A stretch of DNA of 64,000 nucleotides from Neoceratodus forsteri (lineage: Eukaryota; Chordata; Ceratodontiformes; Ceratodontidae): positions 1,091,319,001 through 1,091,383,000 of the forward strand of contig CM057453.1 of assembly GCA_016271365.2 (NCBI GenBank). The letters are read 5' to 3'. Position 1 is the stretch's first letter; every line of letters starts with the position of its first letter. Below the pieces are notes generated by a model. It worked only from the letters and a program-made list of their open reading frames with translations. It had not been told where the DNA came from and did no database searches. Positions 54,122 to 64,000 of the stretch are shown here, piece after piece. The translations under genes were made by a program, and so were the position numbers.

Positions 54122-55689
54122 TATTGAGGATGTGGCTGTGCATCATTATGATTGACTGTTGGACGAATCACTACAACAATCGTCGCTTTCTAGTAAAGTG
54201 TCCTTGTGTTGAATCTGCTTAGTTGCATTTCACTCTAATATGAAATATGCTGGCAGTGTGGTGAGTGGGCTCAATTTTCAGAGGTTTGGGAATGACATGC
54301 CATGCTTGTATCAGACAGACATGATCCAGGGGCACAGTCGTTTCACCTTGCATCATTCAGATTCTAAAACCGTGTTTGCAGCGTTAGTGGGATCCCTTGC
54401 AATAGGTGCTAAGGGGCATGCACTACAGCTTGTCTCTAGTATCCCCTACTATGATTTTCAAATCCCCATACTGGCCACAACCCTTGCCCGTGGTTATACC
54501 AGCCAGAGTTGGTCTAACTGCTGTGTGCACCTTGACAGTCATCCAGGGCAAGCAGACTGGCCGATACCACAGCCCCACACAGTACAGGCACCCTGGGAAA
54601 CTTAACAGGGGCACAGGGATCCGCATGTGGATGTGCAGTGGGCACTGCTAACGAGATTGTGCCTTGTGGCAGCACTGTCCAGGGAAATGATGCTGGCAGA
54701 GTCGGTAGGAGGGCACCATAATGGCTACAGTATGGCCTCAAGAGGGCCAGCTGTACGGAAGTGCAATGTGCCACTCATAATGTGCACAGTGGGTAGTGTA
54801 CAGTCATGATGGTCCATAGGTGCCAGCTGTGCCTAGCAGTTTCGGGCTTGACCAGTTGGTTGCAGACATCTGCTTACTATCCAGAGCAGGGTGCCCTGTC
54901 CCACTTGTACACTGATGCCCCCAAACCTGGACCTGTGTGTCTCACCAATGTTGGCTGACCCTGTGCAGCACTGTCAGTTGCCTAGCTCCTGTACTGTGAC
55001 AGCTAGGGCATGCAGCAGCGTCTCCTGGCTCCAGGATGAGCAGTGCCATCTGGTTTCGCTAGCCATTGTACCAGCTGGTCCAAGACTGTCTGCTTAAGCA
55101 CCAGTATCGGGGTAGTGGTACTGATTCCTATCAAGAGGGTAGGCATCTGCCTAGTGAGCCTTGGTTGTTGACTGTCCCATGGGACACTAGTAGTCATTAC
55201 CTACATGATGTCATGTCTGCCGTGTGGCTGCAGTGCAGAGTCACTTGCTGGTCCGGTGAGGATATGCTGCGGTACAGTAGGTATGCTACTGGTTGTGTTC
55301 TTTCCTTTAGCGACCCCTCCCTGTGCACCTTGGCTGCTGCTTGGATGTTCCGCCTCCAGCAGTCCATGGAGTTGGTCACTATCTGCAGTGCTGGTGGTGG
55401 GGGACCCCCGTCTCAGAGTACACCGACTATGCTGGTAGCCTCTATCCAACCCCTCCCGTGCGCCAGTTGTTTGTTTTGGAGCGATTGTGCCATCTATGGA
55501 TAGTATTGCACCAGAACACTTCCTGTACAAAAATCTGGTACCAGGTCCCTGGCACACTGTTTTTTGGACGCAAGCTGCCATTTGCTGCAGCTTGCGTCGG
55601 TCTCCCCGCCCTTTTGAAAATTGAGTCTGTTGTATTTCATTGAGTTCAGAATCTTGTGACACAAATTTCTCCAGGGATCAATTTTAATA
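54122..55689. other. Unassigned sequence of higher GC
   Basis: Several ORFs of 100-153 codons on both strands overlap but show no domain I recognise. A perfect 12-bp stem GACGCAAGCTGC / GCAGCTTGCGTC lies at 55567-55598. It could be the body of an unidentified DNA transposon. Confidence 0.3.
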
Positions 55690-56129
55690 TTAATTTACTG
55701 CTCGGGGGAATAGTACAAATTGCCATGTGCTCTTGCAGTTACCCCATACCTGTCCATGCTGAGTAGTGTACAGGATCCCACTGAAGTTACTGCTTGTCGT
55801 TTTGTACCTGGTCATATAGATAGAAGGCTGCAGTTTCCAGTGCTACTGATCTCGTCTCCATTCACCAGTACTGAATATCACAGTGTGGAGAAGTTTGCAC
55901 TGAACTTACCCACATAGTACCTGGTCTTTAAATAACAGATTGGATTACAGTGCCGTCGCACCTTCTACCAACACCAGATTCTTCAGTGTTGGGAAACCTG
56001 TAGTTTAGCTATTCACTCTGTACTTGGAGCTTCAAACTACAGTGCTGTCAGTGCGTCGCCTTACATCAGCACCAAGTTCATCATGTTGAGGTGAAACCTT
56101 TTGTGTATCTGCCCAATCAGCACCGGCAC

Positions 56130-56640
56130 GTTCCTGCATCCTTTGGGGCCTCCAGATCCCAGAAGCTACGGCTGCTGGTCAAAGATCATTTGCATGTAGA
56201 GCTGCACAGCTCTGGATTAAACTCCCATCCACCCTGCAGAATGACCCCCTCACTGCTCTTTTAAGCATACACTAAAGTACTCCTCTCTGCTAAAAATCAG
56301 TGCACCTGTACCTGATGACTGTTAACCACTGCACTGTGCGCCATTTCTGATATATAAGGCCTTCCATTGTTGGCAAAGTTGTATAAAATGTACTTTATCC
56401 CTCAGTGTGTGTAACTAATAGTCTGTTTGCTACATACTGTATGTAAAAGTTTACTCATGTTGTGTTACTTTAGTCCTGTGTAAATGCTGTTGTCTAATGT
56501 TCATGGTGCTTTTGATTTGATCATGTACTGTGTGCTTGTATATGAAACTAATCCTAGTGGCGCCCCTAGAAGAGGAACCTTGGTCTCAGTGGGCCCATGG
56601 TTGCAAAGTTGAATAAAAGAAATAAATGTATAAATAAGCA
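56130..56640 (+). mobile_element. L2-like LINE 3' coding end
   Basis: After frameshifts the text reads CRAAQLWIKLPSTLQNDPLT and ALFKHTLKYSSLL, the AP-LWN-LP..FK..LK signature. It ends with TTGCAAAGTTGAATAAAAG and AATAAATG near 56610. The 400 bp upstream (55690-56130) hold partly repetitive sequence (CACCTGGTC..., CACCAAGTT...) also found at 57045-57110, of unknown origin. Confidence 0.55.
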
Positions 56641-56778
56641 AACACATAAATGTACCACTCAGCAGTGTTTCATGTGAAAGGGCAACCTAGCTTTGAAAAA
56701 ATGTTGAACACTTGGCACAGTTTATTAGCAGATTAAACTGAAATTGTTTATTTGTAAACTCTGTGCCAGGCAACCATT

Positions 56779-56804
56779 TAAAAAAAAAAAAAAAAAAAAA
56801 AAAA
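56779..56804 (+). repeat. Poly(A) run
   Basis: An uninterrupted A-run of about 26 bases, possibly a retroposon tail. The adjoining sequence is not recognised. Confidence 0.7.
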
Positions 56805-57139
56805 GGTTGGCAGTGTACTATGCATTTCTGGAAATGGCTAGCGTTACCCCTGTTTTGTGTGTCATTCTGCTGCACTATACGAACTATTAAATACCCTCCA
56901 GGTGAACATTGATGGCTTACCCCCTGCCCTCCATAGGCATCCCAAATGGTGTACATTGCACAGCCCTGGCAGCACACAAAGTATGCTTCCCTCCTGGCGT
57001 CCTAGATACTAGCCTGTCCCAGCGTCACCTCAGTTGCCATCTTGCACCTGGTCTGTGGATAAACAGGTTTTCAGTGCAGCCAGTTCCTTACCATTTACTA
57101 GCACTAAATTGACCACAATATGCAGCAATCTGTACTGTA

Positions 57140-57915
57140 TCTGGTCCTGTACGGCAGTCGGGGTTTGTGGCAGGCAGAGCTTTCAAACAAACCTGATTGA
57201 CTTCTTTGGATGACAATAGCTGCTGATAAAGGTCAGATGGTTGACATACAGTAGTTGGACTTTAGCAAATCATTCAACTCCATTCCACACTGGCGATTGG
57301 TCAAGAAACTAATGGGTTGTGGGTGAGGAGAGAGACAGACTGCTGTGGTGGGCTTACTGGCTTGGAGATCACCAATGAGAGTGTAAATGGGGAATACCTC
57401 TGGAGTGTGGGAAACTCGCTTGTGGAGTCCTGCACTGTTCGGTACTTGTGTTTAGTGCTCGTTGTCATCTTAATCAGTGACATATGGTGGGTCCAGGAGT
57501 TGAAGGAAGATCTGGAGAGGCTAGAGAAATGGGTGAAGTTTTGCAGTTGGGCTTCAATGCAAGTTCAAGGTCATGCATGTGGGAAACAAATGCTGGAATG
57601 GAATACAGTGTGGGAGTAGTATAACAGTTGCTGTGGTTGATGACTAAAGGGATCTGAGAGTTGTGATTTGTGACATCCTTCAATTATTTGCATAGTGCAG
57701 CGAAATAAGGAAAGCAAGCGTAATGCTGGGATGCATTGAGAGGCGTTCAGCAGAAGGAGAACAGAGGTATTTGCCTTCATGTAGCTCTGGTGCTACCATT
57801 TCTGGAGTAGTGTGTGCAGTATTGGTTCTCCCACCTAAGGAAAGACATAAACATGCTGGAGTCTGTGCAGAGGAGGGTGACAAACTTGATACGTGCTCAG
57901 CAGGGTAGGATATAC
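57140..57915 (+). mobile_element. CR1-like LINE fragment (RT), internally deleted
   Basis: RQSGFVAGRAFKQT (57150), LDFSKSFNSIPHWRLVKKLM (57256-57310, motif A with frameshift), then a jump to FKVMHVGNKC (57565) and LGCIERR (57723), where the RT thumb would be. The catalytic FADD box is not found. The region between 57320 and 57480 contains a deletion. Confidence 0.65.
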
Positions 57916-57939
57916 GAACAGACACTGTAGAGTCTCTGC

Positions 57940-58545
57940 TGTACTCTTTGGAGAACCAGAAGGGAAAGGGAGACATGACAGAAACCTTTAAATGCATGCT
58001 CAGGAAACACCATAGCTCTCAACCATACCCACTGAGATCTGCTGGTCGGCCATTGCTCTACATCCTTCGAAGTACAATGAAAATGGGGGAACATGCTTTT
58101 CAACTGCACCAAGGCTCTGGAATGCCCTTCTGGATCACATCAGGAGCCCACAGTCTCACCTGACTTCTAAGAAAGAGCTCCACTCGTTCCTAAAAGCTAA
58201 TGACACATGCTTCTGTGCCGTGCCCTGAGTCTGCCTTATACTTTTAGGCAATCCATCCACTTAAATCTTAGCACTTATAAGGTTGCCTAATCAACTGCTT
58301 CCTACTACAACCCTGCTTACCCCTAAAATGTCTTATGGCAATTACGTAGTGTTCTACTGACTGTATACACTGCACTATTCCTTGTAGCCTGATGCTGTTG
58401 TATCTTCCTTTGAAGTTGTGCTGTGTTCTACTGTCTTATTGTACTGCACTGTCCTATGTTATCTTATGTTGTATTTATTCTGGGCCGTGCCTGAAAACAG
58501 GCAGTTTCTCTATCTGTCTAGTGCACTTACCTTGTAAACAAAGAC
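57940..58545 (+). mobile_element. L2-like LINE 3' end with conserved tail stem-loop
   Basis: 58000-58220 reads PLRSAGRPLLYI... then HAFQLH, LWNALLDHIRSPQSHL-like and KKELHSFLKANDTCFCAVP with one frameshift, the C-terminus of L2-like ORF2. The tail CTGGGCCGTGCCTGAAAACA and GGCAG (58481-58504) forms the stem-loop TGCCTG-AAAA-CAGGCA, followed by GTCTAGTGCACTTACC, as at 44730-44784. Confidence 0.7.
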
Positions 58546-58989
58546 ACAGGTAAGCTGTTCAGAGAATGGAAATATGAGTATCTGGGAGGAAGCGAGAATT
58601 TGTGGTGGGGTAAGTCTGATGCTGCAAATTTGTGGCAGTTTGTGCACAAAAGTGTAGTTACTTGCGCGAAAACTGCAGCAAATTTGCAGCAGTATCACAA
58701 ATAGTGCTGCAAATTTATGACCCTACTATGGGCCAAGGTTTAAAAAAAGTAAATAAATCATATTTCTGACCACTGTTTTTAAAAACTATGGCCAGAATTG
58801 TATTCTTTGGGCCCCAATTAGGTAAACACAACTGTTGGTACCCAGAGGCAGTATTTTTTGAAGTACAGCATTTTTTCCTCATCACTAACTGAAAACAAGA
58901 GGACGGCAGCAAGGCACTAACTTTTCCATTTGAGGCAGCAAAAAGTGCTTTTGCGGTAGCAGAAACTGCTTTCACATGGTACATATATT

Positions 58990-59339
58990 TTTTCCCATAG
59001 ACTATAATTGGAAACTTAAAACTTTTATAACTTTTGAACGGATTCATATTTTTTCACAAACCTTCAAAAGGCACATCTGCAGCCCAGACCCCGTATACCT
59101 TGACAATTTCAGACCAGTCCTCCAAGCCCTTTTTGGCGATGCGGCATGACAAAGAATTTGCACCCAAATGGTACATTTCAAATTTTTTGGCACTCCGCAA
59201 TTGCACCACCGACTGGAACGAAACTTGCCAGATCCAGAGAGCTATGAAAAATTTTGGTCACGTCAGTCATATGGTTGCAAAGTTACTAAAGTGCAAAATT
59301 TTGGTTTAACATAGAAGTAACCATTGAACCCTAACTATA
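58990..59339 (+). repeat. Dispersed repeat R, copy 1 (ends in a GT microsatellite)
   Basis: GGTTGCAAAGTTACTAAAGTGC and AAAATTTTGGTTTAACAT lead to GAACCCTAACTATA and then a microsatellite at 59351-59388. The second copy at 61565-61926 has the same order. The copies share TTAAAA-CT--GTAACTTT and CTTGCCA-ATC words further upstream. Confidence 0.65.
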
Positions 59340-59348
59340 ATGCCAGTA

Positions 59349-59350
<2 letters not shown>

Positions 59351-59388
<38 letters not shown>
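59351..59388. repeat. (GT)19 microsatellite
   Basis: Uninterrupted GT repeat between repeat R and the following palindrome. Confidence 0.97.
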
Positions 59389-59390
<2 letters not shown>

Positions 59391-59703
59391 ATGCTCCAGT
59401 TAGGGTCAAAGCGACAAAAGTTGAAATGCGGGTTTCCCCTAGCACCCCACCCTCCCAAATCAGGCAGGAGAGCAGGTTTGGGGTGTGCCTTGAGGCTTCT
59501 AAGCCTTACGTTCACCCCATTCTATCAGTAAATAAGGTCGAGGTGTGTAGGCTTTATGAGAATGGGGTTAGTGTTGGGCTTGAAAAGCCCAAGGCGCACA
59601 CCACACCTGCTCTCCTGCTTGGTTTGGGAGAGTGGGGTATTAGGGTTTCCCTAACACCTCATTTCCCAACCTTTGACGCTTTGACCCTAACTGGAACATT
59701 AAC
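59387..59703. repeat. Long palindrome, 317 bp with ~120-bp arms
   Basis: The left arm (59387-59505) starts GTTAATGCTCCAGTTAGGGT and CAAAGCG; the reverse complement of the right arm (59577-59703) starts GTTAATGTTCCAGTTAGGGT and CAAAGCG. Inner blocks GCAGGAGAGCAGGT and CACTCTCCCAAA also pair. The central 70 bp are unpaired. The arms are most similar at the outer 25 bp. This is the form of a foldback or MITE-type element; no transposase family recognised. Confidence 0.88.
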
Positions 59704-59849
59704 AGTTTTTTACAACTTATTTCCTTACTTTTTGCAATAGTATCCTTATTTTACTGTGGTGTTCCCATCCCTCTGTAGATGCGTATATGTATGTAGCTTT
59801 GGAAGCACAGCATCCTCTGGGCCCTGCTCTTCCATTTTATAGGAGAACA

Positions 59850-60660
59850 GTGACGAAATTGTCAGTGTAGCCATTTTATTACCCCACCTCATGTACCTGG
59901 TACAGAACATTTTCGAATCCCAGCCAAAACGTAATTCTGCAGAACTGTAATGCCATTCTGCGCCACAGGTGCGAAAACACATTTTGGGTAGGATCTGAGA
60001 AATGACAGCTATATCATACATGAGGTAGGATAACAAGAATGCTATGTTGAAGATGTAAGGTAAAAATATTTAACATTTCCAAAGTTATAAGCAGGCATAG
60101 TGAAACTGCAACGAATGGTCATAACTTTGGCATTTTTTCATATTTTGACCCCACATTTTCAACATAGTCTTTTTATGACCCCATCTCGAACCCCGTAGGT
60201 GAAAATGTTCAAATCTGTGCAAAATGCCATTCCACTACAGGTGCAAAAATATTGTTTCGGACAGGATGTGGAAAAATGACAGCTGTACTGTTCATGAGGG
60301 GGCGTGAAAAAATGGCTCTGTTGAAAATTTGGACTCAAAAATATTGAAAATTACCAAAGTTATGTGTGTGCATAGAAACATTTCAACAACGCGTGTAATT
60401 CTACCACTTTTAGGAATTTTTTTACCAAATGTTCAACATGGCCTTTTTGGGACCCCACCTCATGAACACTGGTGGTGAAATTTCGTTATTCGGTCATGAA
60501 AGGTGATTTTGCATAGTGATTACAAAATCCCCTTCTGGGCCAGATTAACTAAATGACAGTTGCATTGTTCATGAGGGGCCTCAAAAAGGCCATGTTGAAA
60601 ATTTGGTGAAAAAATTCTAAAAATGGCAACATTATGAACATAATTTCAGAACACCATTGA
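59850..60660. repeat. Tandem array of three palindromic units, ~275-bp period
   Basis: GACAGCT-T--T-CATGAGG recurs at 60004, 60278 and 60555 (periods 274 and 277). Each unit also carries the inverted partner, for example TTCAACATGGCCTTTTTGGG, then ACCCCACCTCATGAAC, in the third unit versus GTTCATGAGGGGCC, TCAAAAAGGCCATGTTGAA. So each unit is itself a hairpin and the hairpins are arranged in tandem. No coding. Confidence 0.85.
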
Positions 60661-61564
60661 AATACATTGTTATGGCACTGACCTTGGTTACTCAAGTCAC
60701 AGTTTGGCTTTGAAGAGTGCAAATATGTCTCGGTTCACAGAAGATGACAGCATTCAACCTCTGATGGTAAATATAGGGTAAAGTGGTGGTGGATGCTCAG
60801 TGGAGGAGGTCTGTATGGAGGAGGGTGATGGCGGGCACCACGAGGACCATTTAATTTTTTTTTTCAGGTTAAAAAAACAGATCTCGGGGGGGGCGATTTT
60901 CTTTTTACAGGTTTAGTAAATACATATTTCGGGACACTGGGGATGGGCTCCCCAGTGTCCCACACTGTTGGGGGCTTATAATGCCAACATGGGCATTGGG
61001 CCCCCTGATGTTGGTCTTGTACATAAAACAAGGGGCTGCGGGGGCATCTGGCACCAGGGGTGGGCATCCCAGTGTCTCATAACAAAAAATAAACAAGGGA
61101 CTAGGGGACGGCGATTGGAGGGTGGGGGGTTCCATTAGACACCGGGGAGTATATGGGGGCAGTTATCGAGGTGAGGATGCCACTAGACACCAGGGAAAAC
61201 AAGCGGAATTACAGCGCACCTGCAGCCGGCAGCAGGAATTCAGCTGCTGCTGCTGAACTAAATAAAAAGCCGCTGTTCTGATACAGAGAGCATGATGTAA
61301 GGCTCCTCTCGCTAAGCTGGGTACCCGGATTTCGGTGCTCAGAAAAAGATTCTAGTGTGTTTTTCACAATACTATCTAAGCAGGGCCCATTTAGCTAGGT
61401 TCTGGTGTTTTCTAAAATGCCAACATTATTTATTTTCCACATTTTTAGTTGATGAAATAAAAAAGATTTTTCCTCATGAAAAGGAACTGATCTACGAGAA
61501 TGAATCCTTTTTCGCAAGATCAAATCCTTTGTCGAACTTTTTACCTCTATCCTGAAAATGAACT
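60661..61564. other. Unassigned sequence with a perfect short hairpin
   Basis: GGGACACTGGGGA / TCCCCAGTGTCCC (60931-60961) is a perfect 13-bp stem with a 5-base loop; GACACTGGG/CCCAGTGTC words recur nearby (61070). No gene recognised. Confidence 0.4.
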
Positions 61565-61926
61565 CCCCATAGGAAATAATGGGGACTTAAAAACTGAGTA
61601 ACTTTGCAACAGGTTAATATTTTGCACCAAACACTGGCAGTTCTGTTACCCAAGTTCTTTCTACCATTAAAAAAAAAAAAGCCGAAATTCCACAACGCAA
61701 TTTGGGGGGGGGAGGGGGGGACGCAAAAAGTGGCAACTTTTCACTTTTTACACTATCTGGATCTCAGATTCTGCACATCCATCTGGAACAAAACTTGCCA
61801 TGTCAAAAGATCTACCCACAGGCCAGTGCATAACAAATTATGTGCAAATCCGTTGAATGGTTGCAAAGTTATTAAAATGCAAAATTTGAGGTTTAACATT
61901 AAACGGGCTACTCAACCCTAACTATA
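61565..61926 (+). repeat. Dispersed repeat R, copy 2
   Basis: GGTTGCAAAGTTATTAAAATGC, TTTGAGGTTTAACATTAAA and CAACCCTAACTATAGGGC precede an (AT)n/(GT)n tract, in the same order as copy 1 at 58990-59339. Orientation is the same. Confidence 0.65.
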
Positions 61927-61940
61927 GGGCACGACTGTGC

Positions 61941-61975
61941 ATATACATATATATATATATATATATGTGTGTGTG

Positions 61976-62046
<71 letters not shown>

Positions 62047-62075
62047 ATATATATATGTATATATATATACACACA
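61941..62075. repeat. Compound (AT)n/(GT)n microsatellite
   Basis: AT and GT tracts alternate at the end of repeat R. Confidence 0.95.
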
Positions 62076-62344
62076 TTATCTAAATATGTAAAGCGTATGT
62101 ATATTCTAGTTCTGCTGTTGACACATTTCTGTGTGATATTTCATGGCATGTACTAAGGCGCAAATACAAAACTGAATTCATCCAGGGGGAACGTCCAGCT
62201 CCTTTCTTTTTATCAGTTACCTGTGCTCCAGATATCTCATAAGTACAGAGAGGAAGTGGCTGGCTAGCCACATAGGAGTAAAGGAGGAACAAGGAAGAGC
62301 AAGCAGCTGGAGAGGGACTGGAAAGGTAAGAGAAAAATGGGAAA

Positions 62345-62347
<3 letters not shown>

Positions 62348-62381
<34 letters not shown>

Positions 62382-62398
62382 CACACACACACACACAC
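62348..62398. repeat. Inverted dinucleotide microsatellite (GT)16(AC)9
   Basis: A GT run to 62380 switches directly to an AC run to 62398, so the tract is self-complementary and can fold as a hairpin. Confidence 0.92.
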
Positions 62399-62399
62399 C

Positions 62400-63159
62400 A
62401 GTAAAAGAATAGTACCACTTTATAACAGCCTTGTGGCAGTTATATGCAGGTACTGTCTCAAGATAAACTTGAGTACTGTTTGCACTGTGTTCAGTCAGAA
62501 CACTGTTTTTAAACTAGTTATTTAGCTAAACAGGCAGGCATAGTAGGAAGGAGGAGGGGGAAAAGGATGTATTTACAAATGTTACAGCACAGGCTAGTGC
62601 TGTATATCTCTGTTGGCTGGTTTGAGACCTTCTGCTGATGAGACCTGTGTAAAATAGTTTTAAAAATGCGGGCTGGTGCTGTACTGGCAGTATTTCACAA
62701 GTGCTGGCAAAAAAAAAAAAAGTGCTTATTCTGCTATGAGACTGTAGCCTATTAAGGCCTAATGCAGGTATGCATCGCCTGGCCCCCTGCAAGAGCTGTT
62801 CATGGCTATGCAATAGTAATGGTCAAAGGCATGGTCATTTGCAAGCACAGCTACTATCCGCTTCTATGTGCAGCATGGTGGCACTGTGACTAGGGCCACT
62901 TTCCAGTGCCATACCACCTAAGCTCCATTAACTCGGGTACTGAAAAATGAAGCACAAACTGAGATAAGGGTAGAAAAGCACGAAATAAGAGAATGAGAAG
63001 GTCCATCCTCCTATATGTCCAGCTGGAAAAAGGTTAGAAACAAGCAAAGAAAAATGAAACACGAAAAAAGCAAGCAAATGGGAGGGCAGCAAGGTGACGG
63101 GCAACAAGCAAATTTCACAATGCTTACTTGGAATGCAGCTGCTGGTCTACCTAGGATAG
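62400..63159. other. Unassigned intronic sequence
   Basis: An A-run at 62709-62720; nothing else recognised. Confidence 0.3.
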
Positions 63160-63254
63160 GCTGAAATATGCTGCTTGAAGGTTGTAGCTGTTGGGCCACC
63201 TTGGAGACTGCAGATCTGGAAAATGTGCATCACCCATCCAGGCCAGAGATGGTG

Positions 63255-63282
63255 ACTTATGATGATGATGATGATGATGATG
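63255..63282. repeat. (GAT)n microsatellite
   Basis: Eight GAT/ATG trinucleotide units. Confidence 0.95.
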
Positions 63283-63339
63283 ATTGGGGGTGCAGCCTGC
63301 AGAACCAGGGTTGCACACAGGCAGCAGGCACTTACTGCT

Positions 63340-64000
63340 GTTGGCAGAAGGGTCCAAGAAAGCTCAAACAATGGGGGAAGGGACTAGCAAGTCCACTAGG
63401 CAGGCATCTGAGGGGGACATGCCATGGAGGGCCCCAGAGTGACTGGGAATACAGAGTAGTGGCAGGGCACTCAACAGTGAGGAGTATGGGGAGGAATGTG
63501 GTCCTAAATACTGGATGGGCAAGGGGTGGTGGGCCCTTACTCTGGCACAACAGCAGACAGACTCCAGTTCAGAGTGGAGGAACACATGGGAAAGGAGGTG
63601 GGGAAATCTGATGTGATCATGCTTGTAGGCACAGACAATCTGAGTGAGAGGAACACGGAGGATGGTACATGCTAGTTTTCGTGTACCAGGACTGGTAGTT
63701 GAGGAAAGGGCTGTGGCGGTAACCTTAGCTTCTCGATGTACTACTGTAGCCACACCTGAATGAGAAGGGGAACAGTTTTACTTGTTCCAGTTCAATGAGT
63801 GGCTAAAAAGGATGGTGATAGAAAGAAATATTTCATTTCTTTGGGGACTGGGGCCCTACTTGGAGAGGGTGTATGCTGTTCAAGTAGATCGCTGGCATGC
63901 TATAACAAAGAGGGTAAGCAGGTGCTGGGGAATAGGCTTGCACGTTAGTTAGATGTTTTGGTGCAGTATTAGCCACTGCTTAACAATGAAATCACAAATT
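63340..64000 (+). mobile_element. LINE ORF1-type SGNH/esterase-like fragment, runs off the window
   Basis: 63604-63650 reads SDVIMLVGTDNLSERNTEDG, like the 'D.V.L.VGTNDL' block of SGNH-hydrolase-type ORF1 proteins of CR1-group LINEs. 63785-63830 reads QFNEWLKRMVIERNISFLWG, the helix and 'F.D.W' region after it, and 63870-63900 resembles the DGLHL block with changes (VDRWHAI). Stops and frameshifts are present. ORF1 normally precedes endonuclease and RT, so the rest may lie beyond 64000. Confidence 0.55.

Noticed and set aside
54240..55662. ORFs of 120-153 codons considered as a transposase
   Set aside because: No catalytic or DNA-binding motif could be recognised in any frame, so no product is claimed.
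59387..59703. TTAGGG words considered as interstitial telomere repeats
   Set aside because: Only single, non-tandem occurrences within a palindrome.

Overview
This is vertebrate nuclear DNA from a large, repeat-rich genome. The first coding exon and CpG-rich promoter of RAD23B (nucleotide-excision-repair and proteasome-shuttle factor) lie on the + strand at about 40.5-40.9 kb. The other recognisable protein-like stretches are broken transposable elements. The mixture suggests an amphibian, perhaps a caecilian or salamander: jockey-superfamily non-LTR elements (CR1/L2/Rex1-like), a Tx1/L1-clade LINE, a very large Ty3/Gypsy element, hAT-type MITEs, tRNA-derived SINEs and many long palindromes. 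The clade is an inference; only vertebrate origin is firm.

Layout. 0.4-17.9 kb is a patchwork of decayed LINE fragments, mostly on the minus strand, with a three-copy tandem array of about 370 bp at 1.07-1.92 kb and a SINE with a 15-bp target duplication at 12.7-13.25 kb. 18.0-25.8 kb is an unusual cluster of compound palindromes. Each full unit has a first hairpin carrying CCAAT, a TATAAT-like box, then a second hairpin of about 150-170 bp bounded by CATTGTATAAT / ATTATACAATG and capped by a GC-rich tip. 25.77-39.34 kb is one Ty3/Gypsy retrotransposon with 3.2-kb LTRs and decayed gag, protease, RT, RNase H and integrase; its 3' LTR contains a 1.34-kb insertion. 39.37-40.44 kb holds two hAT-like MITEs and another palindrome just upstream of RAD23B. 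From 40.888 kb to the window end the sequence is, by inference, RAD23B intron 1 (no exon 2 seen), filled with LINEs, a 2.0-kb hAT-like insertion, MITEs, microsatellites and palindrome arrays.

The best candidate for something undescribed is the palindrome family. At least eight clear and several tentative members keep the same architecture while their stem sequences differ, and within a copy the two arms resemble each other far more than they resemble other copies. That suggests hairpin-templated correction of the arms or selection for the fold. A second group at 59.4-60.65 kb comprises a 317-bp palindrome and three tandem palindromic units of about 275 bp.

All calls come from reading the sequence. 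Family names rest on motif memory and have not been checked against a repeat library.
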